From Cordylochernes scorpioides (Eukaryota; Arthropoda; Arachnida; Pseudoscorpiones; Chernetidae): a stretch of 64,000 bases of DNA. The stretch's first letter is position 1, and the number at the start of each line of letters is the position of its first letter. Below, piece after piece: positions 20,051 through 30,976 of the stretch. The translations under genes and the position numbers were made by a program. The stretch covers positions 42,702,406 to 42,766,405 of the forward strand of contig CP092877.1 in the NCBI GenBank assembly GCA_030710605.1, given 5' to 3'. The notes under the pieces are model-generated. The model was not told the DNA's origin, did not search any database, and saw only the letters and a list, made by a program, of their open reading frames with translations.

Positions 20051-21848
20051 CATTTAATTTCTAACAAATTCCATTGCACTGAGGATGATAAGGCGAAATA
20101 TATGTGTGTTTAATTCCTTGTAAAGAAAGAAATTTGTTGAACTCTTTTGATATAAAATTTTTGCCATTATCTGTTAAGATAGTATTGATCGAATTAACAG
20201 ATTTGATTATCTTATCAAGACATTGAGTCACAGCTTGAGCAGTGTTTGTTATTGTGGGATATGCCCATAGATAACGAGTTGCGTGATCAACAAAAACTTG
20301 AATGAATTTATGCTTTGTGTTAGCTGCTGCTGTTCCCAGTACAATAGTGTCACAACCGTTCATTTGTAATGGTTGGATATTTGACGTTGGAGTGATCATT
20401 TCTCCTAAAGTTGGTTCATGTCTGACCTTCACTAGTTGACAAGATTTACAAGATCGAACATAATTCTTGATATCAGTTGTTATTCCTTTCCACCAATAAC
20501 ATTGAGTTATAAGTTTGCATGTTTTGGTTATTGATGGGTGACGCAATGAATCGTGATATTCTTCCAATATTTTTTTGGTAAGCGAGTTTGGGACAACTGC
20601 TTTAAAAACTCCTTTTTGTTTGATCATAACGACACCGTCGTGAGTGTGGGAATTTTTCAAGAAACTCAAATCTGAATTTTGTTGGTGTTCTTGAAGTTCT
20701 TGAGTTGCAATGTTAACAACTGGGAGTCTTGATAAGGCGTCAACATGAGTTTGTTGCTTTCCAGAACGATGAACGATGTTACATGATTTCGAGGATAAAC
20801 TAAGAATCCATCTAAAATACTTAGGTTTCGGTTTCTTCATGGTGAAAAGCCATTGGAGCGCCGCATGATCAGTGATGATTTCAAATGGTTGGTTTTCTAT
20901 GTATACATGAAAGTGATCAGTTGCTTGTATCACGGCTAGGCATTCCATCTCATAAGCAGAAAAATTCTCTTGGTGTGGTTGCAGTGTTTTGGAGTAATAA
21001 GCAATTACATGTTCCTCATTGTCTGGACCAATTTGTGTTAGGATTGCTCCAATTCCATATTTGGAGGCATCTGTATAAACTTTAGAGGGGTAGTCCGGGT
21101 TGTAAATAGCAAGGACAGGTTTTGTAGATAGTGCCATTTTAAGTTTAGCGAATGACTCCTCTACTTCCTCATTCCAGATGAAGGGCTGATTCTTCCGAGT
21201 GAGTCGAACCAAGGGGAATGAAATTTTAGAAAAGTCCTTCACAAATTTTCTGTAATAATTTGCCAATCCCATGAACTGACGAACTTTCTTTACAGTATCA
21301 GGTCTTGGAAAGTCTTGAATAGATTTTACTTTTCCTGGATCAGGTTTTAATTGATTGTGACTGATGATATGTCCGAGGTATTTTACTTCAGTTCTTCCAA
21401 AAATACATTTCGACAATTTTAATTTCATGTTGTACTGTCTTAATTTGTCAAAAACTTTACTAAGAAGCTCTATGTGCTCTTGCCATGTTTTCGTGTACAC
21501 CAAAATGTCATCTTGGAAAGAGCAAGTTCCTTTCCATAATAATTCACCTAGAATATGTTGGATTATCCTTTGAAACGTTGAAGCAGCATTTTTTAAACCA
21601 AAAAGCATCACTAAAAACTCATAATGACCATCGTTTGTGACGAATGCAGTTTTTTGAATAGATTGCGGGTTCATTTCGATCTGCCAATAACCCCATGCAA
21701 CATCAAGGGTAGAGAAGAATCTAGATCCATGCAATCGATCAAACATGTCTTGTATGTGAGGTAGGGGTTGCCTGTCATCCAGTGTGATCTCATTAAGAAG
21801 TCTGTAATCAATGCACATCCTTTTATTTCCATCCTTCTTGGGAACCAT
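20051..21848 (-). pseudogene. Gypsy-2 reverse transcriptase, RNase H and integrase core
   Basis: One long frame (595 codons from 21848). Reverse transcriptase: MVPKKDGNKRMCIDYRLLNEIT, STLDVAWGYWQIEM (first Asp), LFGLKNAASTFQR, and FQDDILVYTKTWQEH, where the active-site box is FQDD, not YLDD. RNase H: KVYTDASKYGIGAILTQ, ISAYEMECLAV-like ENFSAYEMECLAV, and ITDHAALQWL. Integrase: CKSCQLV of the zinc finger, NGCDTIVLG (first Asp), ILTDNGKNF (second Asp), then YHPQCNGIC followed by TAG at the place of the catalytic Glu. The N-terminal part of reverse transcriptase lies in another frame upstream. Confidence 0.9.
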
Positions 21849-21940
21849 AACAACAGGAAATGCCCAAGGAGAATCTGAAATTCTTATTAACTTGTCTTCG
21901 AGAAGTTCTTTAACTTGTTCAGCTATCTCTTCATATTCTT

Positions 21941-22360
21941 TTAGAGGACGACGATAAGAGAAATTGGTTGTTCACTTTTCGTGATGATCTTATGTTGTAT
22001 AGCTACTTTTCCCAAATCAATAGCATGCTGAGAAAATACATTCCTATTGTGTTCAAGTAATTCTTTTAATTCATGTTCTCTTATCTCTTCTAGATGATTG
22101 ACAAGAATTGGATTTTGTAATCCATCAATTTTGGTGTAAATTGTTTTGTCTTTGACATCTATTAAAAGATTAAAAAGAGATGCAACATCTAATCCGATCA
22201 AGAGTGGATATTTAAAATTCTTCATTACATGGAGAGTTACAGGTTTAATTAGTTTATCTATTCTTACCTTGGTCTGAAGGCTTCCACATGTCCTGGTAAC
22301 ACCATCCGCTTGGCTGATGTGAATGTCTGAATTTGGTTGAAGTTGAAGACGGGTTCGCTT
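21941..22360 (-). pseudogene. Gypsy-2 protease
   Basis: A frame near 22400-22360 reads AFVDTGATVSII (the DTGA catalytic box). The downstream frame 22225-21941 has YPLLIGLDVASLFNLLIDVKD and an ILVNHLEEIREHELKELL linker leading to the reverse transcriptase. The two parts are not in one frame. The enzyme is an aspartic protease that would cut the Gag-Pol polyprotein. Confidence 0.8.
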
Positions 22361-23209
22361 GAACTATCGCCAATTGATTATTGATACTGTTGCACCAGTA
22401 TCCACAAATGCTTGCGCAGGAATTCCATTTACTTCAACATTTATGTTGATAAGCTTGAAAGCTCCTTGTGTAGGGGTATTTGTCAAAGTACTTACATTCA
22501 ACAATTCCGGGGCTCCGCATACTTGTTTCACTGAAGTGTTTTGATTAGGCCTATCCTTTTTATAATTAGGATCATAATCCTCACAATCTGTGACCCAATG
22601 TTTAATTTTTATTCCCTTTTTCGAACATATTGGACACCAGAATGGGCAAACATTTTTTCTATTATCATTATTTTTTGTCGCGAGATGTATTTTGTTTTTA
22701 GGCTTAAACTGAATTTAAGTCCTATTTTGTTCAATTGAAGCTGCGATATGAAACCATTTTGTGGCGTCAGTTGGCTGTGCAGCCACAATTAAATCTTTCC
22801 AATCATTTGGAAGTCCGTCTGTTAATAAATGATTTTTTTCCTCCTTCGTTAGATGGGTTTGATTTAACAGGCGAATTTTATCTTGAAAATAATTTTCTAT
22901 TGATTCTTTTTTCTCGTTTTAATCTTCGATGTGATGCTGAGACAATTGGATTTGCGTTGTATGAACCAAATCTTTGAATCAACTTTTCCTTCACAACTTC
23001 CCATCTTTTTATTGCAGGATTTGAAATAATCTCGTCTGCATACCATTCAAGTGCTGAATCTGTCAAGTAGTACATACGATTTTTGATTTTTTCATATCTT
23101 CCTTTAAAGAATTATTTTCAAAATCATATAATTTGATCCATGACTCAGGCCTAATTGCCGACTTCGAGCCGTTGAATTTTTGCAACCGGTTGTTTGGATT
23201 TTCCGCCAT
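22361..23209 (-). pseudogene. Gypsy-2 Gag
   Basis: The ATG at 23209 starts MAENPNNRLQKFNGSKSAI, 33 bp inside the 5' LTR. A break near 23080 shifts the frame to ALEWYADEIISNPAIKRWEVVKEKLIQRFG (retrotransposon Gag core), and another leads to CPICSKKGIKIKHWVTDC near 22600, a knuckle with a longer C-H spacing than the usual CX2CX4HX4C. It is a nucleocapsid and capsid precursor remnant. Confidence 0.8.
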
Positions 23210-23219
23210 TTTTTTTCCG

Positions 23220-23241
23220 TATCCTTTTCGACTGCGCCAAA
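23220..23241 (-). other. Gypsy-2 primer-binding site (tRNA-Ser type)
   Basis: Reading the minus strand away from the 5' LTR gives TTTGGCGCAGTCGAAAAGG. TGGCGCAGTCG is the well-known start of the tRNA-Ser primer site of 17.6 and 297 elements. After that the match to TGGCGCAGTCGGTAGGAT weakens. Confidence 0.75.
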
Positions 23242-23557
23242 TGCCACGTTTTTATTTTTTAAACGCTAATTTTAGTTTTGTAAAACTTTAATTTTAAAGT
23301 TTATTATTTTAAAAGTGAAATTTTTGTTAATGGAATAGACATTTTACCTAAACTCATTTTAATGCCGCTTTCTTTTACAAGCCATTTGTTTATGTGTATT
23401 TTTACATATCGTTTTTATTGAGTTTTTACTAATTTAGTATGTACATCATTGACTTTTGATGAATGAGAAAAAGAAATTGAAAATAAACATATGAAAAATT
23501 AAAGTAACATTTTAAAGGAATTTATGTACAATTGAAAATTGTTTCTGTAACGTCTCA
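23242..23557 (-). repeat. Gypsy-2 5' LTR
   Basis: This is the partner of 18676-18991, also 316 bp. It is followed by a (TA)n tract that supplies the ATAT duplication. Confidence 0.93.
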
Positions 23558-23839
23558 ATATATATATATATATATATTTATGTACTAATTAAAATGAATG
23601 TTTCAGGGTGGAGTATAAATGACTCCTAATATTGAAACAAAAGAAGCTCCTTTGGACAAAGTTTCTGAAAATTCTTCCAAGAAAGAATAGTTGCAAGTTG
23701 TAAATTGTCTGGATAAATGTTATAATATTCTTGATCCTTCACTATTTTGAGATCTTAGGAACTTATTATGGTTTTGTAGTGGGGAAGACATCCACACTTC
23801 TCATGAGTGAGTAGATATATGGAAACTTCAGACTCTTTA

Positions 23840-24160
23840 TTGATATAAAATTATATTGTGTTTTAAGTGAAATATTTCATTAGAATCTTTCATCTTCACA
23901 CAGCTTGTATATATATACATAAATATATATAGATATTTTGCTACTCTTGCTATCTCAAATTCTTCCTTTTTTTCTTAAGTTCTGCTTCTTTGACGCGTAA
24001 CTGCCAAAGCTTCATTCTGAACTTGTTATAAACCTAATTTGTTACTAAATGAACATGGGTAAGTATATAATATGTAAAGGCAGACACTATCGGTATTAAA
24101 ATATATTGTGTTTCAAGTGAAATTCATTGAGAATATCTTCACACAACTCGATATACGGTA
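23840..24160 (+). repeat. Two diverged ~80 bp repeats
   Basis: Blocks at about 23840-23920 and 24085-24160 share TATTGTGTTT-AAGTGAAAT, then CATT-AGAA and ATCTTCACACA, with a period near 245 bp. The function and family are unknown. The rest of 23558-24247 shows nothing else. Confidence 0.5.
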
Positions 24161-24247
24161 TATGTATGTATTTCCAAGAATTCGAAGGATTTATTTTAGT
24201 TAACTAATTTCATATTATTGTAAAGATAGAGGCTGCCTGGCTGGCAT

Positions 24248-24373
24248 TCATAGTTCTTCAAATTAAAGATACTTTGGGCAGTAAATCTTTTTTATTGTCT
24301 CGACATTTCGACAATACGTTCCGGTGAGACAATAAAATAATTTTACCTAGCCGAAGTGTCTTTAATTTTAAGA
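24248..24373. mobile_element. Hairpin MITE-like insert with flanking direct repeat
   Basis: AGTTCTT-AAATTAAAGA at the left end and TCTTTAATTTTAAGAACT at the right end are inverted, and the match goes on through TTTATTGTCTC and GAGACAATAAA, so most of the 126 bp can fold on itself. TAACTAATTTCATATTATT stands before the block (about 24200) and AACTAATTTCATATTATT after it (about 24371-24390), a longer duplication than any standard DNA transposon makes. The family is not recognised. Confidence 0.5.
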
Positions 24374-24400
24374 ACTAATTTCATATTATTTAAATATTTT

Positions 24401-24651
24401 TGTTACGCGGACTTTGACTTTATCATCATCGATGCTGACGTCACTGCTACTACTACTACGCTTCAGACTTTTCTCTTTTGATTTTTCGCTCGCTTGTTTT
24501 AACAACATTTGTAATGGAACAAGTCGTTCCTTAAATATATATATATATATTAGTTTATATCAAATGGGATGTCCTCGTAACTACAAAATAAGTGAGTACA
24601 AAAAACTTGGAATCTTTAAATCGAAACACCGTATTTTTGCTAAGCCTATCA
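24401..24651 (+). repeat. Copia-2 5' LTR
   Basis: The LTR begins TGTTACGCGG and ends CCTATCA. The 3' LTR matches it closely apart from a variable CTACTACTA repeat and the length of the (TA)n tract in which Gypsy-3 inserted. Confidence 0.93.
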
Positions 24652-24654
24652 ATT

Positions 24655-24674
24655 TGGTAGCAGAGCGTGGTTTG
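24655..24674 (+). other. Copia-2 primer-binding site (initiator tRNA-Met type)
   Basis: TGGTAGCAGAGCGTGG starts 3 bp after the 5' LTR. TGGTAnCAGAGC is the common copia primer site, complementary to the initiator tRNA-Met. Confidence 0.8.
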
Positions 24675-24767
24675 GGCGCGCGAATTGGACTAACCGCCAA
24701 TTGATCCATTTAAATCCAAAAGAAATTAAATAATTGGACTATCCGCCAATTTAGAAAGATAAATTGA

Positions 24768-25613
24768 ATGAAGATGGATACACATAACTTTGCAAGAATC
24801 GAACAGTTAACAGAAAACAACTATACAACGTGGTCCATGAAAATGAAGGCAATTCTAGATTCAAAAGATCTCTTCGAGGACGTAATTGTTAATGCGAGCC
24901 AGACTTTACAAAAAAATAAACTAGAATATGATATTTGGAAGAAAAATATTCGGGAAGCATACAGCCTAATAATATTGTCCCTTTCGGATGACTTAACAAT
25001 CATCTTTCGAGGCGATGAAAGGGCCAAAAGAATTTGGTACGACATAAAGAAAAGGTTTGAAGGATCTCTAGAAAATAAAAGGATAGACCTAATGTTGGAT
25101 CTAGCCAAACTGATATTGAACCCAAATGAAAATGTTAATATGTATATTGTACGAGCACAGAAACTGGCACAAGAGATCACCCAGCTAGGAAAGGCTGTAA
25201 AAGAAAGAGAACTTCTACGATACATTGTTGAAGGACTCGCACCTAACTTTGACACGATCACAGCAGCACTGTCAATGAACAGAGAAATATCCCTACCAGA
25301 CTTGAGACAAACTCTACTGGATTTCGAGAAGAAAAGACAGGACAGAAGCAAAAATCATGAAAATGCTTTCAGATCATCAGGCAACCAATTCAAAGAAAAG
25401 TCATGCTACATTTGCAAAAGAAAAGGACATTTCAAGAAAGACCCTAACAACAAAGGAAATAAAAAATACAACAAAAAAAATAACATGGCCAGTACAAGGA
25501 ACTACCATAAAGGACCAAAACAAAACAAAGACACGGCCAGATCAGCAATCCAAGAACGAACGGAGGAACCATCCAAACGAAGAGACCCACATCAGAATAC
25601 GCACTACATGTAA
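24768..25613 (+). pseudogene. Copia-2 Gag
   Basis: The 281-codon frame starts at the ATG 117 bp after the LTR. FARIEQLTENNYTTWSMKMKAIL begins the typical copia Gag fold; WYDIKKRFEG and LLRYIVEGLAP follow near residues 85-155. A zinc knuckle CYICKRKGHFKKD near residue 212 has Asp-Pro where the last Cys of CX2CX4HX4C should be, so zinc binding is probably lost. The end is Lys/Asn-rich. The frame ends before the protease, which is in another frame. Confidence 0.88.
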
Positions 25614-25623
25614 GCACAAGGGA

Positions 25624-25924
25624 GGAACGCCCGACCACTCATGACGTGTGGATAATTGATTCTGCGTGCACAAGCCACATGACTTCCCATGGTGAATGGA
25701 TCGAGCACAAGACGGAGGAGAGAAGAAGCATACAAGTGGCGGAAGAAGGGAGACACTTCGAATCTGCCTCATCAGGATCAATCCAAGCTACTGTACAAGG
25801 TAAGGACAAACTTAACAAAGCTGTAACCCTGCATAATGTCCTCCATGTACCACACCTGAAAGGAAATCTAATGTCCATTCCAAGCGTGGTAAGAAGAGGG
25901 AACTCTGTTCTTTTGAATTCTTAA
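25624..25924 (+). pseudogene. Copia-2 protease
   Basis: VWIIDSACTSHMTS has the copia-type D-S-A active site where many copies have DSGAS. IQVAEEG, ATVQGK and LHNVLHVPHLKGNLMSI follow, the conserved second half of the domain. The frame ends with a TAA at 25922. It would be the aspartic protease that processes the Gag-Pol chain. Confidence 0.85.
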
Positions 25925-25984
25925 GGAGCATACATATACTTTTCTGATGACAAGCTAATAAGAACAGGCAATTTTTATGGTAAC

Positions 25985-26963
25985 ATGTACACATTGAACC
26001 TATCACGTTTATCTGAAGCAACTCATGTTCCAAATGAACATTGCTTGATTTCAAAGGACAATTCTAGGACTGCATGGCACAGAAGGTTAGGACATCCTAG
26101 TGACAACAAATTAGACCTGATTTTGAAGAACAATCTTCTAAAAGTCTTGGACTCTATAAATGGTACCTTTAATCAATGTGATGCTTGCTCCTTGGGAAAA
26201 ATGACCAAAGTACCCTATGTTCACACAGATAGCAATCAGGAAAGCTACCCCTTCGAAGCCATTTATGTCGATCTCTGTGGTCCAATGAGAATAAACTCCT
26301 TGGGCGGAAGTAAATATTTCTTGACCATCGTAGATGGATTTTCTAGGAGAATATTTGTAGAATTTCTCAAAGATAAACTCCCAGCAGCAGAAGTTTTGAA
26401 GAAGTTTATTGTAAAGAGAGAAAACGAGCTAAACTCAAAACTAAAACGACTTAGAACAGATAACAGGACAGAATTTATCAATAAAAACCTTGAAACCTTA
26501 TAGAATCCAAAGGAATTAAACATGAACTAACTACACCGTACACCCCAAGGCAATGGGAGAGTTGAAAGAGCTAAAGGAACACTATTAGACAAAGTCCAAA
26601 CACTTCTGGCAGACTCCCAATTACCCCTACACTTCTGGGCAGAAGCTATGAATACAGCTGCATATCTGTACAATCTAACTCCCACAACCAATGACCCAGA
26701 CACTACCCCTATGGAAAAATGGAAAGGTAAAAAGCCATCCGTCTCTCACATCATGAGTTTTGGTTGTGAAGTCTTCTATGAACTCGAGAATCATCAAACA
26801 ACAAACTAGAAGCTAAATCTGAGAGAGAAATATTTGTGGGCTATTCAAGATGCAGAAGATCCTATCGAGTATTTGATATCACAGCGAGTGTCATTCTTGA
26901 AACCGCAGACATTCACTTCAGAGAGAACAATAATGTCATCTCGGAAGAAAAACAAAGTGATAA
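25985..26963 (+). pseudogene. Copia-2 integrase, broken by frame shifts and a mariner
   Basis: The first frame (to 26503) has AWHRRLGHPSDNKLDLI and CDACSLGKM (HHCC zinc finger), IYVDLCGPMR (first Asp) and LRTDNRTEF (second Asp; the usual Gly of DNGTEF is Arg). A stop at 26501 is followed in another frame by TTPYTPQGNGRVERAKGTLLDKVQ, with the catalytic Glu in GRVERA, and FWAEAMNTAAYLYN. A third frame gives the tail FVGYS. The mariner at 26966 then interrupts the chain in the linker to reverse transcriptase. Confidence 0.88.
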
Positions 26964-26965
26964 TA

Positions 26966-28131
26966 CAGAGGGTGTTCACACTTATAGGAAACGAGCGCCC
27001 GGTGTAAAAAAGGAACTATTACTTAATTTTAAAAAATCAACAACGTGGAATTTGAAAAGGCTTAAGCTAATTCTAACACGCAATACATATCTTTTGTTAT
27101 TTTGAAAAAAAAAATGCCCTTCAAATACAATAATTTCATAAGAGGTTATATTTTAGGACTTTCCAGAGCTAATCTTACCTATTTGGACATAATTAAAATA
27201 TGCAAACAAGATTATATCAACATTTCTATAAAAAAGGTATTTATAATATTATTCACGACAAAAATATCAAGTTTTTATTCAAAGCACCTACGGAGAAATG
27301 GACAAAGGATTATCACCCTATATCTGTGAGAACTCCTGCAACTGTCAAAAAAGTGAAAAAGAAAAAGAAAATCCTATGCCACAAAGAGATATAGCCAAAT
27401 TAATAGGAACATCAGCGTCAACAATAAATAAAATAATAAATGAAGATTTAGGCCTAAAAGCTACAAAAAACATGCGTTTCACAAATTGTTTCAGAGCCAT
27501 ATTCGTCAGCGACACACTATCAGGAGATATTTTTATGAAATTTTCTTGGCTGCTGATAGATGGAAATTTATTGTTACATATGACGAAGCATGGGTATATT
27601 TAACCGATTGCGACAGAAAAAGAGCTATATACTATCAAAAAAGGGTGAAAAAATCTAGTCCAATTTGATTGAAGGAATGTGCCGAAAGTTACCCCAAAGG
27701 ATTTATGGTGGCATATCTATGGAAAACAGAGCAACAAAGTCTGGTTTCACCATGATAACGCCACAAGTCATACCTCATCTTCAAACCAAGCTTATTTGGA
27801 AGATCTAAGGCAAAGAACAGGAATCGACACTATTCCAAAGAACAGAACCCCTGTAAAATCTCCTGATTTAGCCCCGATGGATTTTTGCATTTTTGGATGC
27901 CTTATAAGAGCACTTGGAAAGAGACACCCTAGGACAATTGAAGGTCTCTGGAAAGTGGTAAAGGAAGAATGGGATCTTTTAAGTATGACCATGATCAGAA
28001 AGTGCCTGCTATCGTGGAAAATCAGGTGCCGTTCTGTAAATAAATAAAAAGGCTTTCAAATAGAATATTTGAAAATTTTCAAATATGGTGTTCATTTTTA
28101 ATATTTTATAATAAAACTTGAACACCCTCTG
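26966..28131 (+). mobile_element. Mariner-type transposon, DD41D (rosa-like), degenerate
   Basis: Inverted ends CAGAGGGTGTTCA and TGAACACCCTCTG are flanked by TA (26964-26965, 28132-28133). Removing the element and one TA rejoins the Copia-2 sequence. The 1166 bp body has a broken transposase. The spacing of 41 residues between the second and third catalytic Asp puts it with the DD41D (rosa) group, not the usual DD34D mariners. Confidence 0.9.
27298..28047 (+). pseudogene. DD41D mariner transposase
   Basis: The remains lie in three frames. QRDIAKLIGTSASTINKIINEDLGLKA (27385-27470) is the second helix-turn-helix. VTYDEAWVYLTD (about 27575) holds the first catalytic Asp. VWFHHDNATSHTSS (about 27745) holds the second and PVKSPDLAPMDFCIFG (about 27855) the third. 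I count 41 residues between the second and third Asp. The N-terminal DNA-binding helices around 27110-27290 are also partly readable (IRGYILGLSRANLTYLDI). Stops between frames inactivate it. The gene would move the element by cut and paste at TA sites. Confidence 0.85.
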
Positions 28132-28133
28132 TA

Positions 28134-28978
28134 ATATGGACACTGACACATATTTCTTCATTCAAGAGGATGAACAACTGGACAATCATGTTCTATCAGA
28201 TGTTGATATTGAAGAGCCAGCACCAAATACCATGATCAATAGACAGACAGAGTCAAGTGGATCAGACAGACCACAAAGAACACGAACAATACCTAAAAGA
28301 TTCTATGACTACGTTCTGGCTACTACGAATGAAACCATTCCGAAAGACTATGATGAAGCCATCGCATGCGAAGACAAGAAACATTGGGAGAACGCAATGC
28401 TTGAGGAAATACAGAACATGTACTCACATCAAGTATGGGAACTGGTACCTAGACCTGTGAACGCTAAAGTTGTCAAAAGTAAATGGGTGTTCAAAATATC
28501 TAAAGACCAATAAAACAAAACTTACAAAGCTAGACTTGTTGCAATGGGATACAACCAAATCCCAGGAAGAGATTACAACGAAAGTTTCAGCCCTGTAATT
28601 AAAATTGTCACACTCAGGACTATTTTGTCAATGGCAGCAACAAAAGATTCAGTCATTAAACTATTTGATGTGAAAGCAGCCTATCTAAATGGAAACATTG
28701 AAAATACAATATTCATGGAACAACCTGCTGGATTTGTCCAAGACAGAAACAAAGTTTGCAAACTCAACAAAAGTATTTACGGTCTACCTCAATCCGGAAG
28801 ATCGTGGTATGAGAAATTCTGTCAAGTACTTCATGACTGTGGACTGGAAAAACTTAAATCTGATCATTGCCTATATAAATGGAAAAATGAAGACAAATAC
28901 TTCTATGTAGGGATATATGTTTATGACTTTATCACTGTCTCAGATTCTGAAGATACCTTAAAACAGATTCATCAATAA
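28134..28978 (+). pseudogene. Copia-2 reverse transcriptase
   Basis: After the mariner the frame restarts with an acidic linker and RRT-like RTRTIPKRFYDYVLA. KHWENAMLEEIQNMYSHQVWELV and KSKWVFKI begin RVT_2. A TAA at 28511 breaks the frame, which continues in phase with YKARLVAMGYNQIPGRDYNESFSPVIK, IKLFDVKAAYLNG (first catalytic Asp), SIYGLPQSGRSWYEK and IYVYDFITVS. The last is the active-site box: YVYD, where YVDD is expected, so one metal-binding Asp is gone. Confidence 0.9.
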
Positions 28979-28979
28979 A

Positions 28980-29876
28980 TTGAGACATCACCTGGAAATA
29001 AAGGATGTAACATGTAAAAGCATGTTTTTGGGAATCAAGATTATACAAGACAAGGAGGGAATTTCGCTACAGCAAAGTCACTATGTACAACAAATATTGC
29101 AGAAATATGGAATGGAAAATTGTAAGGAACTTCCAACACCAGGTTCCAAAGAAATCAATTTGGACAATGATATTGAAGATGATCATTGCGATCAGCACAC
29201 TTACCAAGAAGCCCTTGGAATGCTAATGTTTCTAGCTATTAACACCAGACCCGACATCGCTTACATCACTAGCAAACTTTCACAGTACTCCAGATAACCA
29301 AAACAGATGTACTGGACAGCAATCAAAAGAGTGATGAGATACCTACGAAGAACAATTGACCTAGGAGTGAAATTTGAAAGAGGGAAGAATGGAATCCTGA
29401 AGTCCTACTCCGATGCCAGCTGGTCAACCACCCATGATGGAAAATCCTACGGCGGATATGTATTGAAGCTCGGCGAAGCAACTATAGACTGGAAAAGTAG
29501 TAAACAACCACTCGTCGCCCTCTCCACAATGGAAGCGGAAATGATAGCTGCTTGTGAAAGCTGCTGTCAGATCAAGTGGATAATAAACCTGTTACGAGAG
29601 CTGGAAGAATGGAATTTCATGGAAAAACCAACTGCGATCTATACAGACAGTCAGTCATTGATCAACTGGATCTCCAGCCCTAAACAAAGCGGTCGCTGTA
29701 GACATATCAACAGAAAGTACCACTTCTTGAGAGACTTATGAATCCAGAGATATCTGCCTTCTGTACAAGTCATCTCAGGACCTGGAGGCGGATATCTTCA
29801 CAAAGGACCTATCCCGAGACCAGATGAAGAAACACCTGGAGAACCTCAGCATCGTGGGAATAAAGACAAAGTGAGG
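28980..29876 (+). pseudogene. Copia-2 RNase H and pol end
   Basis: Frames at 28980-29297 (MFLGIKIIQDKEGISLQQSHY, LGMLMFLAINTRPDIAY) and 29307-29741 (SYSDASWSTTHDGKSYGGYVL, ALSTMEAEMIAACESCCQIKW, IYTDSQSLINW) carry the RNase H. DASW, the Glu of MEAEMIA, and the Asp of TDSQS are catalytic positions and are present. A third frame ends LEADIFTKDLSRDQMKKHLENL before a stop near 29873. It would remove RNA from RNA:DNA hybrids. Confidence 0.88.
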
Positions 29877-29883
29877 AGGGAAT
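29868..29883 (+). other. Copia-2 polypurine tract
   Basis: AAGTGAGGAGGGAAT stands directly before the 3' LTR. This is the expected plus-strand primer position. Confidence 0.75.
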
Positions 29884-30035
29884 TGTTACGCAGACTTTGA
29901 CTTTATCATCATCGATGCTGACGTCACTACTACTACTACTTCGCTTCATAATTTTCTCTTTTGATTTTTCGCTCGCTGTTTTAACAACATTTGTAATGCA
30001 ACAAGTCGTTCCTTAAATAAATAAATATATATATA
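29884..30035 (+). repeat. Copia-2 3' LTR, first part
   Basis: This part matches 24401 to about 24545 and stops inside the (TA)n tract where Gypsy-3 is inserted. The rest is at 38461-38573. Confidence 0.92.
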
Positions 30036-30974
30036 TGTCATAATTTGTATATAATTGTATGCTCCCCGACCCACTATGCATGTACAAATGTATGATTTTC
30101 AAAGATTTAATAAAAGAATAAGGTAACTGGAGGAAAGAAAGTAACAAAAGACATAGGAAATAGGCCTAAAGCTGGCACGACTATTCTGGGCACCCCTGTG
30201 TCAATATTGCAGGGGCAGAGACCGGACGTCTCTAGTGACCGCAGAAGTTATATTAGTCGCGAATCACTCAATACTTCCTGACAAAGCAGGACGTATCTGG
30301 TATCCACAGAAGTTATATTAGTATAGAGACACCCCATACTTCCGACCCAAGACGGGACGTATTTTGATAACGCGGAAGTAAATAAAATCGAAATAGCACT
30401 CGACACTTCCTATCAGGCAGGCCATATCTTTTATCAAGGAGAGCCGCGGGCCAATCAGAAGACAACATCTTAAGTAGGTCAACCAATAGGAAAAGATCAT
30501 GTGACATCTCTCGACCAATCAGAGAGAAACTGAGTCTTGGGGTTAAATCGAAAAGCAAGAATAGTTAGTAGTGTTTTAGCTCTCATAGGAACAACACCTA
30601 GAGTTGCTCCTTCGCTTCCAACAAGGTAACATCTACTCTAGGGATCTCTCTCTCTCTCCGCTCATTTCATCTAAATCCAATCATCGCCATGTGATCAACT
30701 AATTAATAAGTCAAATCGCTCAGCTCTTCTCAAGCTTTCTTCCCTCCAACCCAGTTGCCTTTTATTTTCAAACCCAATCACGTGTCCTGATTATTCCTAA
30801 CTGTATGATTAAACTTCCACTCAAACGACTGCGTTTCAACCAATCCTCACCATTCAAATCGAACAACAAGAAACCCCGCAACGATATTGCCACAGAACGG
30901 TTAAGTCGACAGGATTCTACAACAGTGTAATACATCAAATATTACAGTGAAATAACTTTGGATCACATATTACA
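30036..30974 (+). repeat. Gypsy-3 5' LTR
   Basis: The LTR starts TGTCATAATT and ends ACATATTACA. It includes several AAGT-ATATTAGT and GGACGT-like repeats (30225-30420) and CTCTCTCTCTCTC near 30645. AGTCGACAGGAT near 30903 also occurs right after the LTR. Confidence 0.95.
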
Positions 30975-30976
30975 AT

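Larger units (their letters stand above)
18676..23557 (-). mobile_element. Ty3/gypsy retrotransposon, decayed (Gypsy-2, 17.6-like primer site)
   Basis: Two LTRs of 316 bp (18676-18991, 23242-23557) flank gag, protease, reverse transcriptase, RNase H and integrase on the minus strand. The flanking 4 bp are ATAT on both sides. The primer site just inside the 5' LTR reads TGGCGCAGTCG, matching the tRNA-Ser site of 17.6/297-type elements, and AAGGGG lies next to the 3' LTR. A separate 558 bp solo LTR is inserted in the integrase. Frame breaks in gag and a stop at the integrase Glu inactivate it. Confidence 0.93.
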
